Shown here: positions 8,158 through 17,151 of the stretch, one piece after another
Layout of the letters: every line of letters starts with the position of its first letter
Position numbering within the stretch: position 1 is the stretch's first letter
Assembly (NCBI RefSeq): GCF_000176135.1
Contig: NZ_ACZN01000018.1
Location: 620,001 to 684,000, forward strand
Source of the DNA: Vibrio coralliilyticus ATCC BAA-450
GTDB taxonomy: Bacteria > Pseudomonadota > Gammaproteobacteria > Enterobacterales > Vibrionaceae
Direction: 5' to 3'
Length of the DNA stretch: 64,000 nt
Made by a program: the position numbers and the translations under genes
Notes under the pieces: model-generated
Databases searched by the model: none
Told to the model about the DNA's origin: nothing
Seen by the model: only the letters and a program-made list of their open reading frames with translations

Positions 8158-9417
8158 GTCAGCGTCATCAGGTAGAGAAAAATGCAGTTCAACACGGCGA
8201 CCTAAATCGGTTGTGCTATTGTCGTAAAACCAACCGTACTGATTGATCAATCGCTCGGTTAGCTCAAGACCTAAACCAAAGCCCAGCTCCTCTTCTCTGT
8301 CGCCTTGGGATACGCTGTGATTGGTGATAACCAGTCGACTTCCAGACTGCTCGATAATCACTTCCCCCTGATAGGTATGCTGAAACGCATTACGAATCAA
8401 ATTGGTAATGATGATTCGACACAGCCCATGTGGTAATGAATGCTGCGTGGCATCTACTTTGATACTCACTTTGACCTCTTTTCCTTGCAGTAGGTATTCG
8501 AGTTCATGATCGATCTGAGTAATGAGGTCACCAATTACGAGATCACTGAATGGCAGTGTCTTGTCTTCTTGTCGGTTGAGCCACAATAGCGTTTCAGTCA
8601 AATCTGTCATTGTGTACCCTGCACGCTCAATGCGTTCCAACACTTCAAGCTGCTTATCCTCATCCAACTTCTTGAGGATCATCTTTTTTAGTAGCTCTGA
8701 ATTGGTACGAGTAACAGCTATAGGCGTTCTTAATTCATGACTGGCATAACCCAAAAAACGCTGCTCTCGTTCAAGGCCTTCCTGTACAGAGCTGAGACTG
8801 GATTTAATAATTTCTGCTAATGTGTTGAGCTCACTGTAGTCAAACCCCGGAATTGGCTGGCTGAGCTTTTCTTTGTCCAAGGATTTCGCCCAGTCTTTAA
8901 GCTCCTCTACGGGAGTTGAAACACTGCGAATAAAGGCAATAAGTATCAAAGAAAACGCTAAGATTGCAGCGATGGCAACAAACACGATGTAGATAAACTG
9001 GGGCATTTCACCCGGAGAAAATTCATTATCGAGAAACAACACCGACGCGTACCTGACGTCTCCTTTGTGCTCCATTTTCATTGCGAAATAGCCCGCTTTA
9101 GGCGATTCAATAAGAGGGACTCCGACAACTTTTTTAAGTACTTCATTGAGAACCAGTTCGTTTGGATTCAGGTTATCTTGAATTGGCTGAGGTAAGTCTT
9201 GCCATCGTCTTGCCACTGTCAGATCATTGATTTTCACTGGAGTGCTATCCGTCAATTCAACTTGGTACGCCTGCGTTCGCATGAACCCTGTCATAGCCAT
9301 ATCCAAACCTGAAAAGAAGTAACTTACCGCAACACCAGACATCGCTATAATCGTCAACGACCCTGTCAGTAGCATGGCAAACAAAAAATAAAGCCTCAGG
9401 CTACGTCTTATCTTCAT
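8131..9417 (-). CDS. Membrane sensor histidine kinase of the RND-pump operon
   Basis: This 428-residue classical kinase has transmembrane helix 1 at about 10-35, a periplasmic sensor of about 105 residues, helix 2 at about 141-163, then HisKA with the H-box FLGYASHELRTPIAV (His about 227), an N-box LIRNAFQHTYQ (Asn about 343) and the G-box GFGLGLELTERL. Its ATG overlaps the response regulator stop (ATGA), so the pair is translationally coupled. Lying behind the efflux genes, it most likely senses an envelope-stress signal or a pump substrate and phosphorylates the adjacent regulator. The ligand is unknown. Confidence 0.93.
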   Translation of the reverse strand: MKIRRSLRLYFLFAMLLTGSLTIIAMSGVAVSYFFSGLDMAMTGFMRTQAYQVELTDSTPVKINDLTVARRWQDLPQPIQDNLNPNELVLNEVLKKVVGVPLIESPKAGYFAMKMEHKGDVRYASVLFLDNEFSPGEMPQFIYIVFVAIAAILAFSLILIAFIRSVSTPVEELKDWAKSLDKEKLSQPIPGFDYSELNTLAEIIKSSLSSVQEGLEREQRFLGYASHELRTPIAVTRTNSELLKKMILKKLDEDKQLEVLERIERAGYTMTDLTETLLWLNRQEDKTLPFSDLVIGDLITQIDHELEYLLQGKEVKVSIKVDATQHSLPHGLCRIIITNLIRNAFQHTYQGEVIIEQSGSRLVITNHSVSQGDREEELGFGLGLELTERLINQYGWFYDNSTTDLGRRVELHFSLPDDADLNQPNINK

Positions 9418-10097
9418 TGAAAACTCTCTTTTTTCAATGCAAAGCCACGTCCTGTGATCGTATGAATCAATTTGGTTTCAAAACGGCTATCGACGGCTTT
9501 TCTCAGATTAAACATGTGCACCTTTAGGCTATTACTGTCTGGTTGCTCATCTCCCCACACACTCTGCATCAATTTTTCACGAGAGACAGTATTTGGACTC
9601 GCCCTAACCAACGTTTCAAGTAGCTTGAATCCGATTGGCGAGAGCTTTAATGACTCACTAGATCGGGTGGCGGTCTGAGTCTGCAAGTCAACTTCGAGAT
9701 CGGAAACAGAAAGCTTAGTGACTTGCCCGCTGCGCCGACGAGACAAAACCTGCGCTCGAATAATCAGCTCTTCCATAGCAAAAGGCTTCACTAAATAGTC
9801 ATCCGCTCCTTTCGAAAAGCCTGTTAACTTGTCATCAAGGGTATCTTTTGCCGTCAACATCAGAACAGGCACGTCAATCCCTTGCTCTCTGAGCCTTGCA
9901 CACACTTCCAGGCCATTCATTTTTGGCAAGTTCAAATCTAGAATCACCGTGTCGTACTGGCCTTGTTGAATCAGGTTTAATCCGGACAAGCCATTTGCAG
10001 CGTGGTCACACTGAATGTCTTCCAGAGCGAGGTAGTCAACAATCGCCTTAGCTAAATCCAGATCATCTTCGACCAGTAACAGCTGCAAGTTTTCCAT
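9414..10097 (-). CDS. OmpR/PhoB-family response regulator
   Basis: This 227-residue protein has a receiver domain (1-120) with acidic pocket ED-D near residues 10-12, phospho-acceptor Asp about 54 in VILDLNLPKMNGLEV, and the conserved Lys in DDYLVKPFAMEEL. A winged-helix DNA-binding domain follows (LSPIGFKLLETLVRASPNTVSREKLMQSVW). It sits 40 bp behind the RND pump gene and overlaps its kinase partner by 4 bp. The likely target is the GGGTTAA direct repeat in front of the operon, which implies autoregulation of the pump. Confidence 0.94.
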   Translation of the reverse strand: MENLQLLLVEDDLDLAKAIVDYLALEDIQCDHAANGLSGLNLIQQGQYDTVILDLNLPKMNGLEVCARLREQGIDVPVLMLTAKDTLDDKLTGFSKGADDYLVKPFAMEELIIRAQVLSRRRSGQVTKLSVSDLEVDLQTQTATRSSESLKLSPIGFKLLETLVRASPNTVSREKLMQSVWGDEQPDSNSLKVHMFNLRKAVDSRFETKLIHTITGRGFALKKESFQ

Positions 10098-10137
10098 GAC
10101 TACCTCTTACTCTATGAAACTACTATTAATTTAGACG

Positions 10138-13100
10138 TTAAACGCTTTGAGCGAGCTTTTTCTCACCCAACACCGCTGCCTTCATTTTGTTAAGACCATT
10201 ATGAATATCACATTGGATCAGTAGAAGTGATGGGGTCAGCACCAATGTAATCATTGTCGCGAACAAAATACCGTAGCCTAATGCAGCGGCAGCTGGAATT
10301 AGGAACTGTGCTTGCATCGAGGTTTCGCTCAGCAATGGTGCCAAACCAGCAAAGGTCGTGACTGAAGTCAGCAACACTGCCCTGAGTCTGCTGCTGCATG
10401 ACTCAACAATCGCTTCACTCACCGGAACGTTATGCTTTCGCGTCAGTTCATTGAAGCGTGATACCAGCAATAAGCTGTCATTGACCACGACACCACTCAA
10501 GGCAAGGATACCATTTAGCGACAGGATACTGATCGTCAGATCATTCAGCCAGTGACCTAAGATTGCTCCAACTATACCAAACGGAATCGCTACCATAATG
10601 ATGAGCGGTTGAACGTAAGACTTTAATGGTATCGCCAGCAACGCAAAGATTATTATCAACGCCATAATAAAGGTCGATTGCATCGAATCTGTCGACTCTT
10701 GCTGCTGCTCCGCTTCCCCAGTAAAGTCAATTTTAAGCGTCGGGTATTCCGATTTAAGCTGTGGAACCAGTGTTTTCTCCAACTGAGCCACCAGCTCATT
10801 CGACGACACCACATCTTTATCTACCACCGCAGTCAAATAAACAGCACGTAAGTTGTCGATACGTGTAATTTCCGCTTGCTGATAGTCGGAATAGACATTC
10901 GCGACCGATAACATTGGAACTACTTTTCCATCTGGAGTGCGGACACTCGATTGCTGAATATCCGCCAGCGTTTGACGATCACCTTCTGGATAGCGAACTC
11001 GAACTTTGACTTCGTCTTTCCCACGCTGGAAGCGCTGAACAATATCACCACCGAAGGATTGTAATACCTGCTTCGCGAGACTCGAAGTATCCATCCCTAG
11101 CGCACGTCCCTGCTCGGTCAGCTCAAAACGGTATTGCGGCTCACCAAGATCTAAGTTGTCATCAATTCCGCTCACACCCTGTGTCTGTTCCAGAGCCTGT
11201 TTAAATGTATTACCTGCCTGAGTTAGGATCGTGTCGTCGCTAGCTTTGAGCTCCACTTTAAAGTTATCGACCATTTCCATTGAAGAGAGCACTTTAAGCT
11301 TCTTCATCCCTTCCATCTGCCCGGACATCTGCAACCACAAGTCAGCAAACTCACCTGAGCTATAAGTCGCATCCGTAGAAAGTTCTACTTGGACGGTTCC
11401 AGTGCGGTCTTCATCGGCAATCACCTGAAGGCTAGTAATGTAAGATGCATTCTGATCGTTACTCTCGCTACTCGCTCTCAACTGCTGATCGGCTTTAAGC
11501 GCATTGGCTTCCAGTTCAAGAAGATTTGTTCGAGTCTGACCAAAGCTGGAATCGTTATACATACTTATTTCTGCACTAACGGTATCGCCAGCAATATCAG
11601 GGAAGAAAGCGATTCTCACCGCTCCGGTCAGTGGCATACCAATCACGAGAGTAAACAGAGCGATAAAGGCCATGACCACAGCATAACGGAACTTTAACGC
11701 CTGCTTAATCACCTGTTTGTACACTTTATGATTAAACCACTCTAGCCCATTGTCCGCACCTTGTTGAATGCGGTTCCAGATGCCTTTCTTATCACTTCGA
11801 TGGGTATTGATATGGGCAAGATGCGACGGAAGAATGAACTTGGATTCAACCAACGATAGTAGCAAACAGATGGTAACCACAGTGGCAAACTGAGCGTAAA
11901 TCTGGCCCATTTTTCCATCAACCGCCGCAATTGAAAGAAACGCCACAACGGTTGTCAGCACGCCAAATACGGTCGGCGCCGCCACCTTTAATGTTCCGAC
12001 AATCGTGCTATTGAGCGAGTCACCCTCTTTACGTCGTGTCGAATAAATACTTTCCCCGACGACCACGGCGTCATCTACGACAATTCCCAGTGCCATAATA
12101 AAGCCAAACGTGGTCATCTCGTTGATGGTTAAACCGACAAAAGAATCGGTCATAAAGAACAATGTGCCGAAGAATACGAAAGGTAAACTCGCCGCAACCC
12201 AAAATGCGACACGAATGTTCAAAAATAGCGCCAGTACGATAAACACTAGAGCAATACCTGTGAGGGCATTTTTGGCCAGAAGAGACAATCGCTCTTTGAT
12301 CAGCGTACTTTTGTCATACCAAGTCTCAACACTTACGTTGTCAGGCAACAGGTTACTGCTACGCCACTGTTCTACCACTTGTTTGGCTTGTTCTACGATT
12401 TGCACAACGTCGCTGTACTCATCCATGACAATCTGAATGCCCATCGAGTTGCTTTGGTTGTATCGGGACAGACTGAAAGTGTCTTCCTCAAAGGTATCCG
12501 TAACACGGGCAATATCGCCTAGCGTAATTTGGCTGCCGTCGGAATGGGTGAGAACAGGGATCGCTTTAAAGTCTTCAATCTCGTAAGCCTGCTCAGAGAC
12601 CTTAAGACGTACTGTTTTCTCATCATTGCGCAAACTGGTTGAAATACTAGTGGATGACTCCGCATTGATCGCATCCGATACATCGGTGAGTGTTAAACCA
12701 TAGGCTTGCAATCGACTTTCATTGACCTCGACCGAAATCATAGGATCAATTTCCGCTTTAATCTCCAGGTCACGAATGGCGCTTTCGGCTAGCAAATCGG
12801 CTTTAAGCTGCTCCGCCAAATCCTGCAATGTAGCGCGGTCTGCGTCGCCATAAAGTTGAACCCATAAAGCGTGGTCCTGCATCCGAGCCTTATCAATCAC
12901 AGGGTTGTCGGCTTCCGCTGGTAAATTGTTGATGGCATCTACTTTGGTCTTCACGTCAGTCAGCAAAGCATCGAGACTATAGTTGGTCTCTTTTTCGATG
13001 GAAACGTGGCTACCCGATGCGCTGGAAGTCGACGTAATGCGTTTTATGCCAGCGACCGTTTCCAGAGCTTCCTCAATCTTTATCGATATCCCCTCTTCTG

Positions 13101-13299
13101 CCTGGATAGGATCGCCACTGTCATAATTAACGGACACGGTCACAATGTCCGGTTCTAGACTTGGGAAGGCTTCCTTGCGCAATGAATTGACCGAGAGCAG
13201 GCCGACGATAATCACCCCTAACATGAGCAGGTTAGCGGCAACCGGATTTTGAGCAAACCAAGCAATCATCCCTTTTGGCGTTTTAGATTGATGCTCCAT
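10138..13299 (-). CDS. RND-family efflux pump inner-membrane transporter (AcrB/VexB-like)
   Basis: This 1053-residue proton-driven pump subunit has the usual length and 12 membrane helices. TM1 follows MIAWFAQNPVAANLLMLGVIIV; the proton-relay pair of acidic residues is visible in GFIMALGIVVDDAVVVGE in TM4; and the second half repeats the fold (NGILALSGVVVNDSLLLVSRFNEL). The start is placed at ATG 13299, which has GAGGAGG upstream at good spacing, rather than at a codon 15 bases earlier inside the adaptor gene. It works with the adaptor and outer-membrane factor encoded just upstream to expel drugs, bile-like compounds or metabolites. Sequence does not tell the substrate. Confidence 0.95.
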   Translation of the reverse strand: MEHQSKTPKGMIAWFAQNPVAANLLMLGVIIVGLLSVNSLRKEAFPSLEPDIVTVSVNYDSGDPIQAEEGISIKIEEALETVAGIKRITSTSSASGSHVSIEKETNYSLDALLTDVKTKVDAINNLPAEADNPVIDKARMQDHALWVQLYGDADRATLQDLAEQLKADLLAESAIRDLEIKAEIDPMISVEVNESRLQAYGLTLTDVSDAINAESSTSISTSLRNDEKTVRLKVSEQAYEIEDFKAIPVLTHSDGSQITLGDIARVTDTFEEDTFSLSRYNQSNSMGIQIVMDEYSDVVQIVEQAKQVVEQWRSSNLLPDNVSVETWYDKSTLIKERLSLLAKNALTGIALVFIVLALFLNIRVAFWVAASLPFVFFGTLFFMTDSFVGLTINEMTTFGFIMALGIVVDDAVVVGESIYSTRRKEGDSLNSTIVGTLKVAAPTVFGVLTTVVAFLSIAAVDGKMGQIYAQFATVVTICLLLSLVESKFILPSHLAHINTHRSDKKGIWNRIQQGADNGLEWFNHKVYKQVIKQALKFRYAVVMAFIALFTLVIGMPLTGAVRIAFFPDIAGDTVSAEISMYNDSSFGQTRTNLLELEANALKADQQLRASSESNDQNASYITSLQVIADEDRTGTVQVELSTDATYSSGEFADLWLQMSGQMEGMKKLKVLSSMEMVDNFKVELKASDDTILTQAGNTFKQALEQTQGVSGIDDNLDLGEPQYRFELTEQGRALGMDTSSLAKQVLQSFGGDIVQRFQRGKDEVKVRVRYPEGDRQTLADIQQSSVRTPDGKVVPMLSVANVYSDYQQAEITRIDNLRAVYLTAVVDKDVVSSNELVAQLEKTLVPQLKSEYPTLKIDFTGEAEQQQESTDSMQSTFIMALIIIFALLAIPLKSYVQPLIIMVAIPFGIVGAILGHWLNDLTISILSLNGILALSGVVVNDSLLLVSRFNELTRKHNVPVSEAIVESCSSRLRAVLLTSVTTFAGLAPLLSETSMQAQFLIPAAAALGYGILFATMITLVLTPSLLLIQCDIHNGLNKMKAAVLGEKKLAQSV

Positions 13300-13300
13300 G

Positions 13301-14485
13301 TTACCCCTCCTCACTTGGCGAGACTTTCATACCTGGTTTGAAATTACTCAGCGGTCTGACAACCACTTGTGCCCTTTCTTCAGCCAAACTCGGAGTGACG
13401 TATACTTTACCATCACGACCAAATAGCTTGCTGGCGTTCGACTTGTGCAGCAAACCCTGCTCATCTACCGTCCAGATTTCGCCCTGCTGAGATATCGCTG
13501 ACGCTGGCACTTCCCAAAGGCCATTAACTTCAGCTCCACTCAGTGTTGCTTTTACAAAGGTACCCGGGTAAAGAGGCGAGTCGGCTTCGAGAGGTTTATC
13601 TACAACCACAACCAGCGAGCGCTGGCGCGTGTCCTGAGTCACGTGTTGAAACTTTCTCTCAACCTGCCCAATCCATTGGTGAGCACCGCTACTGTCAGTC
13701 AATGTCACCTGCCAGTCCCCCATATCGTTGGAGGTTGGCAGATTTCCCCATTGCTGCTCTGACAGTGGCACTTCCACTTCAACACGTTCAATACTGTATA
13801 AAGTGGCGACTGCGCCGCCCGCACTCAAATAGCTCCCCGGCTGAACATCTCTGCTCACGACTAGCGCCGTAAAAGGCGCACGTATTACCGTGTCTTTTAG
13901 GTCTTTTTCTGCTTTGTTTAACGCCTGCTTTGCATTGGCTAATTTTGCTTCAGCGCTGGCGAGTTGAGGCTCTCTAAGGACCAGGGGTGAGCTCGGCTCG
14001 CCACTCAGGCCTGATCGCTGCCATTCCGATTTCGCCTGCTCTCCTTCTCGCTGCTCTTCCAACAACTCAAGCTTAGCCGTCGCAACATCAGATTTGGCCT
14101 GAGCCAACGCCTGCTGATATGACGTATCATCCAGCTTGGCCAGTATCGTACCTTTGGTGATGACTTTTCCTGTCTCAAAGTCATCAGATAGGCTGATCAC
14201 TCGGCCACTGATCTCACTGGCATAGTTAAGCTGGTAACGAGATCGAGTTTCACCATAACCCACAACCTGAGCCTGATAGCTGGCACTGGTTGTCATCTGC
14301 ACTGCAACTTGCTGGAAGTTTAAGCTTTCTTTCACCAATGGTGACTGCAAAGTTTCCGTTGCTTGTTGCTCAGGCTGGCTATTCTCACTCGCCTGAGCCA
14401 TATGGCTACCGTTATAGCCAATAGCGACAAAGATGCTTCCGGCAGCGACAAGTGTCACCGCTAGAGTGATGGCATTTTTTTTCAT
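13301..14485 (-). CDS. RND efflux periplasmic adaptor (HlyD/MFP family)
   Basis: This 394-residue membrane-fusion protein has an N-terminal signal or anchor segment (ITLAVTLVAAGSIFVAIGYNG), a lipoyl-like hairpin half with SGRVISLSDDFETGKVITKGTILAKLD, a helical coiled-coil hairpin (about 130-195), and the second lipoyl half with APFTALVVSRDVQPGSYLSAGG. It bridges the RND pump to the outer-membrane factor. It overlaps the upstream outer-membrane factor gene by 4 bp (ATGA) and ends one base before the pump start, so all three are coupled. Confidence 0.94.
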   Translation of the reverse strand: MKKNAITLAVTLVAAGSIFVAIGYNGSHMAQASENSQPEQQATETLQSPLVKESLNFQQVAVQMTTSASYQAQVVGYGETRSRYQLNYASEISGRVISLSDDFETGKVITKGTILAKLDDTSYQQALAQAKSDVATAKLELLEEQREGEQAKSEWQRSGLSGEPSSPLVLREPQLASAEAKLANAKQALNKAEKDLKDTVIRAPFTALVVSRDVQPGSYLSAGGAVATLYSIERVEVEVPLSEQQWGNLPTSNDMGDWQVTLTDSSGAHQWIGQVERKFQHVTQDTRQRSLVVVVDKPLEADSPLYPGTFVKATLSGAEVNGLWEVPASAISQQGEIWTVDEQGLLHKSNASKLFGRDGKVYVTPSLAEERAQVVVRPLSNFKPGMKVSPSEEG

Positions 14486-15873
14486 GATGATACTCCCAAG
14501 CCCAGAGCTAGGCCTAAATCGATTCGGTTTAATAAACGTTGATAAGTGGCATTAACCAGTTGTGCTTCGGTGTCGTAGGTCTGCTGCTGAACGGACAGTA
14601 AATTAAAGATGTCGACCAGACCTTTTCGATATTTCTCTTCGTAACTGACAAAGCTACGCTTCGAACTTGTGAAGGCTTGATTAAGATGCAATTGCTGCTG
14701 TTCAAGCGAATACTCCTGCCCAACAGCGTTTTCCACTTCATTGATCGCCGTCAGCAAGGTTTCCTGATAAGCCCAATAGCTTTGCTCTGTGGTGAGTTGA
14801 GCAATTTCGGCCTGAGATTTAAGCTTTCCGCCCTGAAAAAGTGGCGCCGATAGTTGTCCGAGTAGGCTCCACAATGGATCTGTTAGCAAGGCTTCGCTGG
14901 GTGACTGTGCAATATCCGTTAAACTTGCCGTTAGGCTGAACGATGGCAGCATAGCTTTGTAAGCTGCGTCGGTACGAAGGGCTTCAGCTTCGATATTGTA
15001 GAAAGCTTGCTGTAGGTCTGGTCGGCCTGCCATATTCTGCTGGGCAAGAGAATCGAGAGGGTTGACGACTTGTGGAAACGTCATCGCTACCTCTGGCTGC
15101 TGCAACTCGGGTTGCCATTGCCCGGTTAACAGTTGGAGGCTGCGTCTGCTCTGTTCTAGGTTTTCTTCATACTCAGCGACAGTCGAGCGCGTCGACGCCG
15201 TGCTGGTTTTCGCGTTATCTAAATCTTCCAGACTGCCTAAGCCCACCTGATAGCGCTCTAATACCAACACCTCGTTGTTTTCCAATACATCCAGCCTTCT
15301 CAGCTCAATATCAAGTAATTGCTGATTGACGCTGATTTCCAACCAATTGCGCATGATATTGGCCGCCAACAAATCTTTTGCTGATTGCAGGCTTGCCTGA
15401 GAGGCCGCAACATCTTTTCGTGCTGCCTCGCTGCTATCTGCCAGTTTTTGCCACAGATCCAGCTCCCAGCTCACGGTCACTTCGCCGGTATAGTTGTCGT
15501 CGGTATCTTCTTTGGATTGACCTGTAAAGCTGGCATTCGCTGTAGGCAGCTGGTCTGCCACCGTGACTCCTTGCTGAGCATAAGCAATTTTCAGCGCGAT
15601 CACGCTTTGCTGCAAACTAGGGCTATGAGCAAACGCGGCGTTTAAGTATTGCTCAAGCTCAGGGACAGAGATCAGATCCGTCAGTTGAGTTGGTTGGCTG
15701 ATGTCTTCAGCCTCAAATGAAAGTTGTCGCTCGGCTATCACCTGTGCTAGCAGTTGCTCAACAGACTGAGCACTATTCTGCTCAGCCTGTGTGGCAAAGT
15801 CGGCATCGGTCCCCGTCGCACAGCCCATAACGCCAGCCAGCGTCAGAGCAAGAATGGAATATCGCAATGTCAT
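14482..15873 (-). CDS. Outer-membrane efflux lipoprotein (TolC/NodT family)
   Basis: This 463-residue protein begins with a lipoprotein signal peptide, ILALTLAGVMGC, with the lipobox Cys about residue 18. It continues with two OEP repeats typical of NodT/OprM outer-membrane factors (long helices around LNAAFAHSPSLQQSVIALKIA and RPDLQQAFYNIEAEALRTDAAYKAMLPSFSL). It forms the trimeric exit duct of the pump. It is the first gene of a five-gene operon (outer-membrane factor, adaptor, pump, response regulator, kinase). GGGAG lies before the ATG. Confidence 0.93.
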   Translation of the reverse strand: MTLRYSILALTLAGVMGCATGTDADFATQAEQNSAQSVEQLLAQVIAERQLSFEAEDISQPTQLTDLISVPELEQYLNAAFAHSPSLQQSVIALKIAYAQQGVTVADQLPTANASFTGQSKEDTDDNYTGEVTVSWELDLWQKLADSSEAARKDVAASQASLQSAKDLLAANIMRNWLEISVNQQLLDIELRRLDVLENNEVLVLERYQVGLGSLEDLDNAKTSTASTRSTVAEYEENLEQSRRSLQLLTGQWQPELQQPEVAMTFPQVVNPLDSLAQQNMAGRPDLQQAFYNIEAEALRTDAAYKAMLPSFSLTASLTDIAQSPSEALLTDPLWSLLGQLSAPLFQGGKLKSQAEIAQLTTEQSYWAYQETLLTAINEVENAVGQEYSLEQQQLHLNQAFTSSKRSFVSYEEKYRKGLVDIFNLLSVQQQTYDTEAQLVNATYQRLLNRIDLGLALGLGVSS

Positions 15874-15917
15874 CGTTGTTATCTCCCGCTAATCTACAAG
15901 CACGGTAACAAACGATG

Positions 15918-15935
15918 GGGTTAACGCCGGGTTAA
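15918..15935 (-). promoter_or_regulatory. Candidate OmpR-type regulator site: direct repeat of GGGTTAA
   Basis: GGGTTAA occurs at 15918-15924 and again at 15929-15935, exactly 11 bp apart. Half-sites in tandem at one helical turn are the normal target of OmpR/PhoB-family regulators. The site lies 45-62 bp before the first gene of the efflux operon, whose fourth gene encodes such a regulator. Confidence 0.55.
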
Positions 15936-16071
15936 GGCATTTCCAATACCCCTAAAGTAGTATTCTATACTTCTTTTTGCTTTGACATTGCTTCAAGAAT
16001 AGTGCGCAACTAGATTTATATTAAGAACAAACTCACGGAAGGTGCTAAGTGCCTGTAAGAGTGGACATAAG

Positions 16072-17151
16072 ATGGAAAAGAAAACGTTATTGTGGATAGG
16101 GCTCTTTATTGCAGCTGCTTCAATTGGCCTTCTTCTTTTTGAAGGTTTCAGCTCATCACATTCAAAACACAATGACGCAGAGCATGATCACGCTTCAGAA
16201 CCCGACCACCATGACTCGCACCAACACGACCATCAACACGGTGAAACCGAACAAAGCCAATACTATGGTTTAGTTTCTCCGATTCCAGAACACCCAAAGT
16301 TTAACCGTACTCAAGCCAAGATCGGCTGGGTGCTTTTTCGCGACCCTAATCTTTCCTCAAACAGAAAAGTCAGTTGTGAGAGTTGCCACAATCTGCGCAC
16401 CAACGGCGCTGAAATGACTGCAGTTTCGACCGGAGTTGAAGGCCTAGGAACCCGTAATTCCCTCACTGTGTTTAATGCCAGCCTGAATTATCGATTTTTC
16501 TGGGACGGGCGAGTAAACAGTCTCCATGAGCAGCTCGATGGCCCGATTCATGACCCGGTTGAGATGAACTCAAGTTGGTCCAAGATTACCGAATATGTCA
16601 GCCAATCGCCCATTTATCAGCAGTATTTTTCTCAGGCAGAGCTGCCTATAACAGAGCACAATATAAAAACTGCTTTAGTTGAGTTCATGAATGCCCTCAG
16701 CACACCAAACTCCCCGTTTGATCGATATTTGGCAGGCAACGAAGATGCCATTAGTCCTGAAGCAAAACTCGGATGGCAAACATTTCAGAAAGAAGGATGT
16801 ATTCGTTGTCATCAGGGCGCCAACATTGGCGGTGGTATGGTCATGAGGTTCGGATATTTTGGCCAATCAACCACTGGAGAAAACCGTAGCTTAGATAAAG
16901 GACGATTCAGGACCACTCAGGATGAAAATGATCTTTACCTCTTTCGCGTAGCGAGTCTAAGAAACGTCGCCCTGACACCCCCCTACTTTCACGATGGAAA
17001 AACACAACACCTTTCTGAAGCGATTAAAATCATGGGGGAAAGCCAATTAGGTAAAACATTTGGCGATGAAACCATCGCGCATCTCGAAGCGTTCCTGCAT
17101 TCGCTAAGTGGTGATAGACCAGCCATTTTGAAGGAGTTTGAAAATGAATAA
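16072..17151 (+). CDS. Membrane-anchored di-heme cytochrome c peroxidase/MauG-like protein
   Basis: This 359-residue protein starts with one membrane anchor (about 6-24). A His-rich linker follows, with ten His in about 28 residues (30-57). Two heme c sites come next, CESCH (102-106) and CIRCH (243-247), together with the CCP/MauG signatures RFFWDGRVNSLHEQ and LRNVALTPPYFHDGKT. Family members reduce hydrogen peroxide in the periplasm or carry out heme-based oxidation. A GTG 30 bases upstream is possible, but ATG 16072 gives the cleaner anchor. Its stop overlaps the start of a hybrid histidine kinase by 8 bp, so a sensory role for this heme protein is plausible. The His-rich stretch may bind metal. 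Confidence 0.92.
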   Translation: MEKKTLLWIGLFIAAASIGLLLFEGFSSSHSKHNDAEHDHASEPDHHDSHQHDHQHGETEQSQYYGLVSPIPEHPKFNRTQAKIGWVLFRDPNLSSNRKVSCESCHNLRTNGAEMTAVSTGVEGLGTRNSLTVFNASLNYRFFWDGRVNSLHEQLDGPIHDPVEMNSSWSKITEYVSQSPIYQQYFSQAELPITEHNIKTALVEFMNALSTPNSPFDRYLAGNEDAISPEAKLGWQTFQKEGCIRCHQGANIGGGMVMRFGYFGQSTTGENRSLDKGRFRTTQDENDLYLFRVASLRNVALTPPYFHDGKTQHLSEAIKIMGESQLGKTFGDETIAHLEAFLHSLSGDRPAILKEFENE

